From JAZGDL01 sp036477795 (GTDB lineage Bacteria > Planctomycetota > Phycisphaerae > UBA1845), in the NCBI GenBank assembly GCA_036477795.1, contig JAZGDL010000321.1, forward strand, positions 1-26,926: a DNA stretch of 26,926 bases, read 5' to 3'. Under the pieces are notes generated by a model, which worked only from the letters and a program-made list of their open reading frames with translations, had not been told where the DNA came from and ran no database searches. The first letter of the stretch is position 1, and each line of letters starts with the position of its first letter. This document shows, in pieces, positions 1 to 7,114 of this stretch. The position numbers and the translations under genes were made by a program.

Positions 1-953
1 GTAAGGTGGTGCCCATCGACATTCGCCTGGGTGACGACTTCGACCTCCTGGTCATCACCGGCCCCAACACCGGTGGAAAAACGGTGGCCCTCAAGACCTT
101 GGGCCTGCTCACCTTGATGACCCAGGCCGGCATCCCCATTCCCGTAGGACCAGGTCCCCGCACGCCCATCTTCAACAACGTCTTCGTGGACATCGGCGAT
201 GAACAGAGCATCGAGCAATCGTTGAGCACCTTCAGCTCTCATCTTTCCAATCTGCTGGACATTCTCAAGCGTGCTGATCGCGACAGTCTGGTGCTCATCG
301 ACGAGCTTGGTGCCGGCACCGATCCCGACGAGGGTGCAGCCATCGGCCGGGCCATCATGCAGGAGCTTCTGAAAATCGGAGCGTCCGGCTGCATCACCAC
401 CCACCTGTCCGCCCTCAAAGCCGTAGCCTATACCGAACCGCGCGTCGACAACGCCTGTGTCGAGTTCGACCCCCAGACGCTCAAGCCCTTGTATCGACTA
501 CGGATCGGTGAGCCCGGCAACAGCAACGCCCTGGTGATCGCCCAACGCCTGGGCATGGGGCACAAGATGATCGAACGAGCCCGGTCACATCTGGACGCCC
601 GGCATCAGGCGCTGACCAGAGCCATCGCCGGCACCCTCGAATCCCGGCGGCAGGCGGAGAATGCCCGCAGGGACGCCGTCGACGCCAGGCTCGAAGCCGA
701 AAAGCAAAGCCTGGAACATCAGAAACAGGCCCGGGCACTCAACGAAGCCCGCCAGGCACACCAACGTTGGGTCGACTGGATCAATCACCTCAGCGAAGGC
801 GACGAAGTTTTCGTCCGCTCATTCGAACGCCTGGGAACGATCGTCCGCATGCAGTTTCACAAACAGACCGCCATCGTAGCCGCCGGCCCCGTCGACCTTG
901 AAGTCCGCTTGCAGGAGCTAATCCCCCCGGACGCTCCCGACGCCGAATCTTGA
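1..953 (+). CDS. mutS2: MutS2-like DNA mismatch/recombination ATPase, C-terminal part, no Smr domain
   Basis: The reading frame is open at the left edge of the window, so the N-terminal core and lever domains are missing. The visible part begins inside the MutS-family ABC ATPase. Counting from the GTG at position 6, Walker A is GPNTGGKT at residues 19-26. A signature-like segment STFSSHLSNL lies near 74-83, Walker B LVLIDE ends with D99-E100, and the H-loop is TTHLSALK near 130. A charged coiled coil (about 200-255) and a short beta-rich KOW-like tail (GDEVFVRSFERLGTIVRM) follow. MutS2 proteins bind branched DNA or collided ribosomes, and they usually end in a Smr nuclease domain of about 75 residues. 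This one stops after the KOW-like part, so Smr is absent. It is MutS2 rather than MutS because of the C-terminal coiled coil and KOW-like tail. Confidence 0.9.
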   Translation, partial: KVVPIDIRLGDDFDLLVITGPNTGGKTVALKTLGLLTLMTQAGIPIPVGPGPRTPIFNNVFVDIGDEQSIEQSLSTFSSHLSNLLDILKRADRDSLVLIDELGAGTDPDEGAAIGRAIMQELLKIGASGCITTHLSALKAVAYTEPRVDNACVEFDPQTLKPLYRLRIGEPGNSNALVIAQRLGMGHKMIERARSHLDARHQALTRAIAGTLESRRQAENARRDAVDARLEAEKQSLEHQKQARALNEARQAHQRWVDWINHLSEGDEVFVRSFERLGTIVRMQFHKQTAIVAAGPVDLEVRLQELIPPDAPDAES

Positions 954-1239
954 TCAGAGACGCGACCGTGAGGGAGCGTACGGTCGTCCGGTTCGTTACG
1001 GTTGCCGAGTGTGTCTCTCGCTTCCTTACGGGCGCGTCTCGGATCGTTGGCGGCACCACACCGCCGGCGGTGTCAGGGCCTGGTCCCTGCGGGAACTCGC
1101 CCTGCGCACACTCGTCTCGGGGTTCCAAAGAAGGTGAGTCTGCCAAGCGATGCAGCGCTGCCGCAATCTGCGTGCCGGCAACGGATACGTGACCCCCGTC
1201 CATGACGCGTAGGGTGCCCCGTCCTTGCGAAGCAAGCTG
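954..1239. other. Intergenic region with small palindromes, no gene seen
   Basis: No convincing gene lies between the MutS2 stop and the converging small protein at 1240. A stem cgaccgt/acggtcg with a 10-nt loop lies at about 963-986, just after the mutS2 stop. A perfect 16-bp palindrome (acaccgccggcggtgt) lies at 1058-1073. Neither is followed by a T-run, so a terminator role is not shown. Confidence 0.4.
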
Positions 1240-1881
1240 TCACGCTGCCGCTTTGGCAGAGGGCCGCCGACCAAACTTGACGGTGATAGCGCTCAAAAGC
1301 AACAGCGACATGGCCATCAGGCCCCAACCGGAAGCGGTCGGCACCACCCCCTCTACCGCCGGGGGCACCACCCGCTCCCAGAACCCGCCGCGCAGAACGA
1401 AGTCTCCGCCGCTGAGCGTACCGGCGTCCGCCTGGCCGATGCTGGCCCTGAGTACAAATCCGCCGCCCGTACTGGTCCCGCCCCCGCCGTCGACGGTGTG
1501 CCAAGCAAGGTCAAACCCACCGCCACCGCTCTGGCCCAGCGCAACCGGAACGCACAGCAGAAAAGACAGCGACAGCGCCGTGAGGAGTGCAGCGCCTTTG
1601 ACGTGTCGAACAGCGGCAGCGATCGCAACGGCCCGTGACGCCGTCACAGCGCAACGATCCGAGCCCAGAGCGCCAGCGACGGGTCTTGACGTCCGCAAAG
1701 AGCGTCGTTTCATCTCGCCGGCAACATGATCCGAACCCACAATGCCCGCCACAGATTGTCCCATACGCAAGTCATCATTGCCGCCCAGGACCCCGCGCTG
1801 GCGCTTGGGGCTCGGAGAACGCGATACCCGAGTAGAGCGCGTACTGCCCGACACGACCCTTTCCCAAAGTCCCCGCTTCAT
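1240..1881 (-). CDS. Secreted small protein with IPTL/VPTxSxWG-type C-terminal sorting tail
   Basis: The conserved part has a hydrophobic export segment (ALLTALSLSFLLCVPVALG, about residues 98-116). A Gly-rich module follows (FDLAWHTVDGGGGTSTGG ... IGQADAGTLSGGDFVLRGGFW), of a type common in planctomycete secreted proteins. The C-terminus has VPTASGWGLMAMSLLLL (about 180-196), a further hydrophobic stretch, then GRR. That tripartite tail (motif, transmembrane stretch, basic end) matches the IPTL-CTERM plan recognised by XrtH exosortases, and an XrtH-like gene lies at 19326. The ATG at 1881 overlaps the stop of the upstream S74 gene (ATGA) and has GGAGGGAGG just upstream, so translational coupling is plausible. 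It leaves a long leader of about 95 residues before the signal segment. ATG 1713 is an alternative start giving a shorter leader. The leader contains two in-frame copies of a dispersed repeat. Confidence 0.7.
   Translation of the reverse strand: MKRGLWERVVSGSTRSTRVSRSPSPKRQRGVLGGNDDLRMGQSVAGIVGSDHVAGEMKRRSLRTSRPVAGALGSDRCAVTASRAVAIAAAVRHVKGAALLTALSLSFLLCVPVALGQSGGGGFDLAWHTVDGGGGTSTGGGFVLRASIGQADAGTLSGGDFVLRGGFWERVVPPAVEGVVPTASGWGLMAMSLLLLSAITVKFGRRPSAKAAA
1661..1815. repeat. Inverted pair of the short GC-rich dispersed repeat (copies 1661-1684 and 1790-1815)
   Basis: The copy at 1661 reads gagcccagagcgccagcgac then gggt. The copy at 1790-1815 is its diverged reverse complement (ccccgcgctggcgcttgggg then ctcgg). 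The same repeat occurs at 4015, 4061, 12404 and 15981. Both copies here fall in the extended leader of the small sorted protein. Confidence 0.75.
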
Positions 1882-3047
1882 TGGACACCTCCCTCCGTGA
1901 CCCGCGCCTGCGCACCCAGGATGGCCTCGAGCGCTGACAGACGCCCCTCAAGCTCGGCGATGTGACCTTGCTGTTTCTTCACGACGGCGTGCAGTTCCTG
2001 CACCGCGGCAGCCGAGTAGATCGTCACCGGCCAGGGATCCACTTGGAGGATCTCCTCACCGCTGGGCAGCTTGTCTCCGCTGCGTTTCACGTATTCAGGG
2101 AATACTTCCTCAAACTCCTGAGCAATCACGTTGAGGTACCGGCGGTCCTCAATGGAGGGATGCTCGGCGCGGTATTGGTCGGTGTACTTGAAGCTGACCA
2201 GGCGCACCTTGTCCAGCTTGCTCAGAGCATCGCTTATCGCTTCGACATTCCGCTTGATGCGCCGATCGGAGTTGGCCAGCCACGAACCGGAGGTCGTCTT
2301 GGAGGCGGTTCCTTCAACCTCAAGATCATTGGTCGTCGGGGTTCTTCCGATCCCGACGTTGCCTGTGGTATTGTCAAGAAAGATGCGGCTGGTTCCGGCA
2401 GTCTGGAGGTCCAGGTCAGCGGTCGAGTTAATGCTGTTGGCTCCCCCGTCGATGGTGATGGAACCGCCGCTGGTTATGGTCCCGACGACCTCGAGATTCC
2501 CTTGGGAGGTGAGCCGCATCCGCTCGGCCACAAGGGCATCGTCTCTGAGGCCAAATACCATGTCTGACGAGCCCGGGAAGGTCGGGTTGGTCCAGAGAAC
2601 ATCGACAGTACCCACCTGGTCAGAGATAATCCCGTTGTCAGACTCAACGTCCCACTTCAGTCTTGCCCCGAAGCCCGCGATCGCCGTTCCGGTCGTCGCT
2701 GCTCGGATTGAGGCCACCTTTACGGGTGTCCCAGCAGTACTGCTGGTTGCCTGGAAGAGGGCCGCCCGGTCCGTCCCTAGTACCGCCAATGGAAACGCAA
2801 TGCTGTCACTGAGGGTGCCGATCGCGATCTTGCCCGTCGTGACCAGGTTCTCATTGTCGAAACTGATCTTCCCGCCGGTGGCGGTGATGGTATCGGCGAT
2901 CCCGTCGATGGTGATGGAGTCGCCGATGGTCAGGTTGCCGTCCAGGTTGCTGTTGCCGCTGACGCTAAAGGTGGAGGTGTCGATCAGGATGCTGCTCTCT
3001 TTGGATGTCGCCCTAATCGCCAGCCTAGTCGCTACCGGCGAGACCAC
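1878..3047 (-). CDS. S74-type intramolecular chaperone (tail-fibre-like) surface protein, C-terminal portion
   Basis: The N-terminal and middle parts carry repeated beta-helix-like strands (NLDGNLTIGDSITIDG, GSITIDGGANSINSTADL, NVGIGRTP), typical of trimeric tail-fibre or surface fibres. From about residue 258 the sequence NSDRRIKRNVEAISDALSKL, then VRLVSFKYT and YLNVIAQEFEEVFPEYV, is the peptidase S74 intramolecular chaperone domain. That domain trimerises and then usually cleaves itself off. A short coiled coil (VKKQQGHIAELEGRLSALEA) ends the protein. The GTG at 3047 has no good ribosome-binding site. The frame is the same as that of the upstream gene at 3093-3851 and is open back to its TAG stop. 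This is most likely the second half of one gene split by a single amber codon. The stop codon overlaps the next ATG (ATGA). Confidence 0.85.
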   Translation of the reverse strand: MVSPVATRLAIRATSKESSILIDTSTFSVSGNSNLDGNLTIGDSITIDGIADTITATGGKISFDNENLVTTGKIAIGTLSDSIAFPLAVLGTDRAALFQATSSTAGTPVKVASIRAATTGTAIAGFGARLKWDVESDNGIISDQVGTVDVLWTNPTFPGSSDMVFGLRDDALVAERMRLTSQGNLEVVGTITSGGSITIDGGANSINSTADLDLQTAGTSRIFLDNTTGNVGIGRTPTTNDLEVEGTASKTTSGSWLANSDRRIKRNVEAISDALSKLDKVRLVSFKYTDQYRAEHPSIEDRRYLNVIAQEFEEVFPEYVKRSGDKLPSGEEILQVDPWPVTIYSAAAVQELHAVVKKQQGHIAELEGRLSALEAILGAQARVTEGGVQ

Positions 3048-3092
3048 CCTGGCTAATCGATGGGCTTCGCCCTCCCACAGCTCGGCAGGAGC

Positions 3093-3851
3093 CTAGCCCT
3101 CCCTGGAACCTGGCGTGGGGGCAAGGTCATCCGCCCTCCCCGAAAAGGATTCTTGCGTGAACAGAAAACCATCGATCTGCAAGAGACCGTTGTTGATGGC
3201 AACGTCGCCGTCGACCTCCAGGGCGGGAACCTGTTGCGTGGCAGTCCCGACCCCGACGGCGCTGGTGGTGGGGTCGACGTTCAGCGCATTGGTTCCGCCG
3301 ACCGCCAAGTCACCGCTGTTGATCGCCAAGTTACCGTTGCTGATGGACACCTTGCCGACGACCGTCAGGGCGTCCCCTGGATTCGGTTGGGAGGTGCCGA
3401 TCCCGACCGAAGTGTCCGAAACAGTGAGCACATTCTCACCTCCGACGCCTTCCGTTGCCCGGATGGCGTGCGGGGCGGGCGTCAGCTCCTGACGCGGGTC
3501 CAGCAAAGTGTACCCCGGGGCACAAGCCGACGGGCAGCAGACACGGATGTTCAGCCACCTGGCCTGGCCGTCAAAGACATCGCCGAAATCCAGCGGGACG
3601 GTGAATCGCCCGTCTACGATCCCTACCGTCGGCGTCAACGCCTGGCCCACCTGATCGCCAAGGATCGGGTCATCAAACAGGGTGAACTCGAAGTCGCAGT
3701 CACCGTCGACCGGTTTGTCTATCAGAGTTAGCTCACCCTGATAGGTGAAAGCGGTCCCCACGGGCTCGGCCAGAGCTACCGACGAGGACAAAAGGTATTC
3801 GAGAACCGCAAACGTAACAACGATCGCATTGCACACTTTCATCTTTCTCAC
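3093..3851 (-). CDS. Secreted tail-fibre-like surface protein, N-terminal portion ended by in-frame TAG
   Basis: The first 28 or so residues form a signal peptide (MRKMKVCNAIVVTFAVLEYL, then SSSVALA). Next comes the module GTAFTYQGELTLIDKPVDGD ... FEFTLFDDP ... LDFGDVFDGQARWLNIRV ... LDPRQELTPAPHAIRA. This arrangement is common at the start of planctomycete and bacterial surface proteins that end in an S74 chaperone. Fibre-type repeats follow (DTSVGIGTSQPNPGDALTVV, ALNVDPTTSAVGVGT). The frame ends at TAG 3093-3095, after a low-similarity stretch SGRADDLAPTPGSREG. Downstream of that stop the same frame stays open into the S74 part. The start ATG 3851 could be replaced by ATG 3842 (MKVCN). Without readthrough the product would be an unchaperoned N-terminal fragment. 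Confidence 0.8.
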   Translation of the reverse strand: MRKMKVCNAIVVTFAVLEYLLSSSVALAEPVGTAFTYQGELTLIDKPVDGDCDFEFTLFDDPILGDQVGQALTPTVGIVDGRFTVPLDFGDVFDGQARWLNIRVCCPSACAPGYTLLDPRQELTPAPHAIRATEGVGGENVLTVSDTSVGIGTSQPNPGDALTVVGKVSISNGNLAINSGDLAVGGTNALNVDPTTSAVGVGTATQQVPALEVDGDVAINNGLLQIDGFLFTQESFSGRADDLAPTPGSREG

Positions 3852-4014
3852 TCCTTAACAAGAAACTGAGTCATACAAGAGTTCAAGGCGGGAGCTTCCC
3901 CTCCCGAACAACACGAAACCCGATTGTAACTGGACGCTGTAGGAATTTCAACCCGGCTGGGTTAGTATGGGCGATCCGGGGTCTGCGTCAGGATTGTGGG
4001 TAGATTCGTGAACC

Positions 4015-4086
4015 GAGCCCGGAGCGCAAGCGACGGGTGCCGCCGGGCGCCCGAGCCAACACCCCGCGCTGGCGCTTGGGGCTCGG
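4015..4086. repeat. Inverted pair of the short dispersed repeat, potential hairpin
   Basis: The left arm is gagcccggagcgcaagcgac then gggt. The right arm, 4061-4086, is accccgcgctggcgcttggg then gctcgg. The arms are imperfect reverse complements about 20 bp apart, so the unit could fold as a long hairpin. It belongs to the same family as the copies at 1661, 1790, 12404 and 15981. Confidence 0.75.
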
Positions 4087-4199
4087 ATCAGCCGTTCCAG
4101 ACCCGTTTCACACGCCAGCCACACCGCGTTCACACGTACCCCTTAACTTGACGCGCACCCAAACTGCGGTTCGGCGGACCCACGGATTGCCATCCGAAA

Positions 4200-4221
4200 C
4201 CCACGGATTCGAATCCGTGGG
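4200..4221. repeat. Perfect 22-bp palindrome
   Basis: The two arms are cccacggattc and gaatccgtggg with no spacer. A direct copy of part of the arm (acccacggatt) also lies about 20 bp upstream. No T-run follows. It may be a DNA-binding site or another dispersed palindrome; nothing in the sequence decides. Confidence 0.6.
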
Positions 4222-4245
4222 CTCTGTGGGTTGCCTGTCGTTTCT

Positions 4246-4308
4246 GTAGCGCCGCCCCTTGTGGGTGGCGCAGAACGAGGGTGCGCCACCCACCAGGGGT
4301 GGCGCTAC
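4246..4308. repeat. 63-bp palindromic element, copy 1
   Basis: The outer arms gtagcgccgcccc and ggggtggcgctac pair with one mismatch. The inner arms tgggtggcgca and tgcgccaccca pair perfectly. A second copy of identical length lies at 13585-13647. This copy ends 2 bp from the kinase stop codon, so it would form a strong hairpin at the 3' end of that message. Confidence 0.8.
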
Positions 4309-4310
4309 TG

Positions 4311-7094
4311 TCATTTCGTGGCCTTCTCTTCGAGAAACGCGTTGAGCCTTTGCTCATACTCGTGGCGTGCCGCGGAGGCGCCCTTCGGTAACAGGGCAAG
4401 GGCCTTTCTTTGCGTCTCAATAGCCAGGTCGAGCCGCCCGGTCATCTGATAGGCGAGGGCCAGGGTATCGAGTATGGCGTCGGCCGTGCTGTCGGTCATC
4501 TCCACCGCCCGTTGGGCGACCGGCAAGGCTGCTGCGGGATCACGCAGATCTTCCGGCTCACAGGTCAGCAGCACCCAGGCATAGTGATTCAGCGCTTCGG
4601 CGTCGGCGTCGGGACGCTCGGCCAGGCGTTTACGCAGCCCGATCATTTCGGACATGGCGGCCCGCTGCTCATCCGATTTGCCTTGCACGCGATATAGCTT
4701 GATCAGGGTTCTTAACACGCGAATGGTCTCGGGGTGGGTGTCGCCGAAGACGCGGCGATCGGTCTGGTAGGTCTTGCGGTGCAGCGACTCCGCCTCGGAG
4801 TACTTGCCCAGGTCGCGAAGCACCAGTGAAAGGTTGTGCATGATCTGCAACGTACGCGGATGTTCCTCACCGAGGGTGCGGCCTTGAATCCGTAACCCCT
4901 CTTGCAGAACTTCCTCCGCTTCTGCCAGCTTGCCCAAAAGCTTCAGGGCGATCGCCAGATTGTTCATCGAACCCAACGTGTCGGGGTGTTCATCACCCAG
5001 GACCCGTCTTTGGATCTCAAGTGTTTTGCGGTGCAGCGAGGCGGCTTCGCCATACTTTCGCTGGCGTTTGAGCACGGCGGCCAAGTTGTTCATGGAGGCC
5101 AGGGTTTCGGGGTGCTCCTCCCCTAGTATGCGGCTACGTGCTTGCAGCGTCTCCCGTTGCAGCACCTCTGCGTCGCCGTGTTTCCCAAGACGTGCGAGCA
5201 GGTTGGCCAAGTTGTTCATCGACGCCAGCGTCTCGGGATGATCGTCCCCCAGCAGCTTGCGTCGAAGATCGAGGGTCTTACGTCGATACCCCAGCGCCTC
5301 GGCATACTTACCCTGGCTGACCAGGATATTGGCCTGGTTGTTCATCGATCCCAGAGTTTCCCGCTGCTCGTCACCAAACAGGCGAAGTCGTATTTGAAGC
5401 GTTTGGCGACTCAACTCCTCCGCCTCAGCGTATCGACCGAGGTGGGCTAGGACCGTGGCAAGGTTGTCCATGGACTTCAGGGTATCGGGGTGCTCATCAC
5501 CAAGAACGCGGCGTTTCGCCTGAAGCGTGCGGCGGACGAGTTCCTCTGCCCTGCGATACTTTCCCTGCAGCAGGAGTAGCGTGCCCAGTTCGGTTCTGGT
5601 CTGCAGCATCTGGGGGTCTTCATCGTCCAGCAAGCTTGTCTGGGAGGCTTCCGCTGCTTGCAGATGGGCGTCCGCCTGATCGTACAGGCCGAGACTCATG
5701 TATATCTTTCCGATGGTCCTTCTGACAGAGGCTCTGATCTTGGGCTGGTCGGCAAAGGCGGTGTCGATCGCTATGGTGGCGTTGGAAAGCACCTCTTCGA
5801 CGGTAATCTTGCGGCCCTGGGCCACCTTGGGGTCAACCGAAGCGAGCATGTCGTCCACCAGGAAGTCGTTGACCGCCTGGGCGATGGCGGCCTGCCGCTG
5901 AGCCTCGGCATGATTGGCCTCTGCCCGGGCATGGGCCCGGACCGCCTGCCGCCAGGCGATGCTGGTAGCGGTAAACCCGGCGATCAGCACGATCAAGACG
6001 GCCGCTACGGCTGAAACCAAACCACGGTTGCGGTAAACGAATTTTTTGACGCGGTAGCTGGTGCTTGGTGGGCCAGCCACCACCGGCTCGTCGGCCAGGT
6101 AACGCTGAATGTCGGCGGCGAAATCCGAGGCTGTGGCGTAGCGCCTGGAACGCTCCTTCTCCATCGCCTTCATGGTGATCCAGTCCAGGTCACCGCGCAA
6201 GCGACGGGTCAACGAACGGGCGTCGGTGTTGCGGTTGCGGGCCGGGGCGGTCGATTTAGCGTCGCCGTCTATGATCACACTGCTCAGCTTGGTGCTCGGC
6301 TTGGGAGGGGTGACCTCCCGGATGATGCGACGGATCTCATCCAGGGCCACTCGACGCAGCGACTTCGGATCAAACGGCAACGACCCGGTCAGCAGCTCGT
6401 ACAGCAACACGCCCAGTGAGTAAATGTCGCTGCGGGTGTCGACGTCCTGGGCCGTCATCTCCGCCTGCTCGGGACTCATGTACGCCGGCGTGCCGATGAG
6501 CTGACCTTGTCCGGTGAAGATCGTCTCTTCGGCGAGCCGCTGCTCGATCGCCTTAGCCACGCCGAAGTCGATCACCTTGGGCACCGATTCGCCGTCCCGG
6601 TAGGCCACCAGAATATTGCTCGGCTTGATGTCCCGGTGGATCACCCCTTTTTGATGAGCGTGCTGCACCGCCTGGCAGACTTTAATGAACAGATTCAACC
6701 GTTCTTCGATGCCGACCTGATGTCGGTCGCAGTGATCGGTGATGGGTATCCCGGCCACGTGCTCCATCACGAAGTAGGGCAGACCCCGTTCGGTGGTGCC
6801 GGCGTCGAACACCCTGGCCACGTTCGGGTGATCCATGATGGCCAGGGCTTGTTCTTCAGCCTTAAAGCGGGCGATTACCGCCGCCGAGTCCATGCCCGGC
6901 TTTATGACTTTCAACGCCACTCGCCGTCGCACCGGCTCGGTCTGATCGGCCAGATAGACCATGCCGAATCCGCCCTCGCCCAGTACCTCGAGAATCCTGT
7001 AGTGCCCGATCTGGGCCCCGGGCTTGAACCGTTCGACCGCCATGGTCAGTTGAACGTCAATTCCAGGTCGTTTTTCGGTGTCGTCAGTGTTCAT
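4311..7094 (-). CDS. Membrane-anchored Ser/Thr protein kinase with C-terminal TPR array
   Basis: This is a Hanks-type kinase of 927 residues. The glycine loop GEGGFGMV is at 39-46, the ATP lysine is K62 (VALKVIK), the catalytic loop HRDIKPSN is at 153-160, DFG is at 176-178, and the activation segment ends GTPAYMSPEQ (201-210). All catalytic residues are present, so it should be active. A single membrane span follows at about 358-381 (VSAVAAVLIVLIAGF). After an alpha-helical linker come about nine tetratricopeptide repeats of 42 residues with the HPDTL/HPETL signature (about 450-900), resembling kinesin-light-chain TPRs. The kinase would be cytoplasmic and the TPR array beyond the membrane, unless the orientation differs. 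The ATG at 7094 is preceded by cggagc. The gene lies 20 bp downstream of asnS on the same strand. Large families of such kinases are typical of Planctomycetota; the substrate is unknown. Confidence 0.95.
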   Translation of the reverse strand: MNTDDTEKRPGIDVQLTMAVERFKPGAQIGHYRILEVLGEGGFGMVYLADQTEPVRRRVALKVIKPGMDSAAVIARFKAEEQALAIMDHPNVARVFDAGTTERGLPYFVMEHVAGIPITDHCDRHQVGIEERLNLFIKVCQAVQHAHQKGVIHRDIKPSNILVAYRDGESVPKVIDFGVAKAIEQRLAEETIFTGQGQLIGTPAYMSPEQAEMTAQDVDTRSDIYSLGVLLYELLTGSLPFDPKSLRRVALDEIRRIIREVTPPKPSTKLSSVIIDGDAKSTAPARNRNTDARSLTRRLRGDLDWITMKAMEKERSRRYATASDFAADIQRYLADEPVVAGPPSTSYRVKKFVYRNRGLVSAVAAVLIVLIAGFTATSIAWRQAVRAHARAEANHAEAQRQAAIAQAVNDFLVDDMLASVDPKVAQGRKITVEEVLSNATIAIDTAFADQPKIRASVRRTIGKIYMSLGLYDQADAHLQAAEASQTSLLDDEDPQMLQTRTELGTLLLLQGKYRRAEELVRRTLQAKRRVLGDEHPDTLKSMDNLATVLAHLGRYAEAEELSRQTLQIRLRLFGDEQRETLGSMNNQANILVSQGKYAEALGYRRKTLDLRRKLLGDDHPETLASMNNLANLLARLGKHGDAEVLQRETLQARSRILGEEHPETLASMNNLAAVLKRQRKYGEAASLHRKTLEIQRRVLGDEHPDTLGSMNNLAIALKLLGKLAEAEEVLQEGLRIQGRTLGEEHPRTLQIMHNLSLVLRDLGKYSEAESLHRKTYQTDRRVFGDTHPETIRVLRTLIKLYRVQGKSDEQRAAMSEMIGLRKRLAERPDADAEALNHYAWVLLTCEPEDLRDPAAALPVAQRAVEMTDSTADAILDTLALAYQMTGRLDLAIETQRKALALLPKGASAARHEYEQRLNAFLEEKATK

Positions 7095-7114
7095 GTGAGT
7101 GCTCCGGTTTTGCT

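Larger units (their letters stand above)
3852..4310. other. Repeat-rich intergenic spacer, no gene seen
   Basis: This stretch separates the start of the surface-protein gene from the end of the kinase gene. It holds an inverted pair of the short dispersed repeat (4015-4086), a perfect 22-bp palindrome (4200-4221) and a 63-bp palindromic element (4246-4308). No reading frame in it looks like a protein. The part next to 3851 should contain the promoter of the surface-protein gene, but no clear -35/-10 pair was identified. Confidence 0.6.

Noticed and set aside
954..1239. Possible Smr domain lost from mutS2 by a frameshift
   Set aside because: No Smr-like sequence is visible in the other frames after the stop.
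2131..3731. Plus-strand frames across the S74 gene cluster
   Set aside because: Antisense to the fibre gene, which has signal peptide and S74 motifs; the plus-strand translations show no domain.
4195..4225. ggattcgaatcc resembles the T-arm of a tRNA
   Set aside because: It is the centre of a perfect palindrome; no acceptor, D or anticodon arms can be fitted around it.
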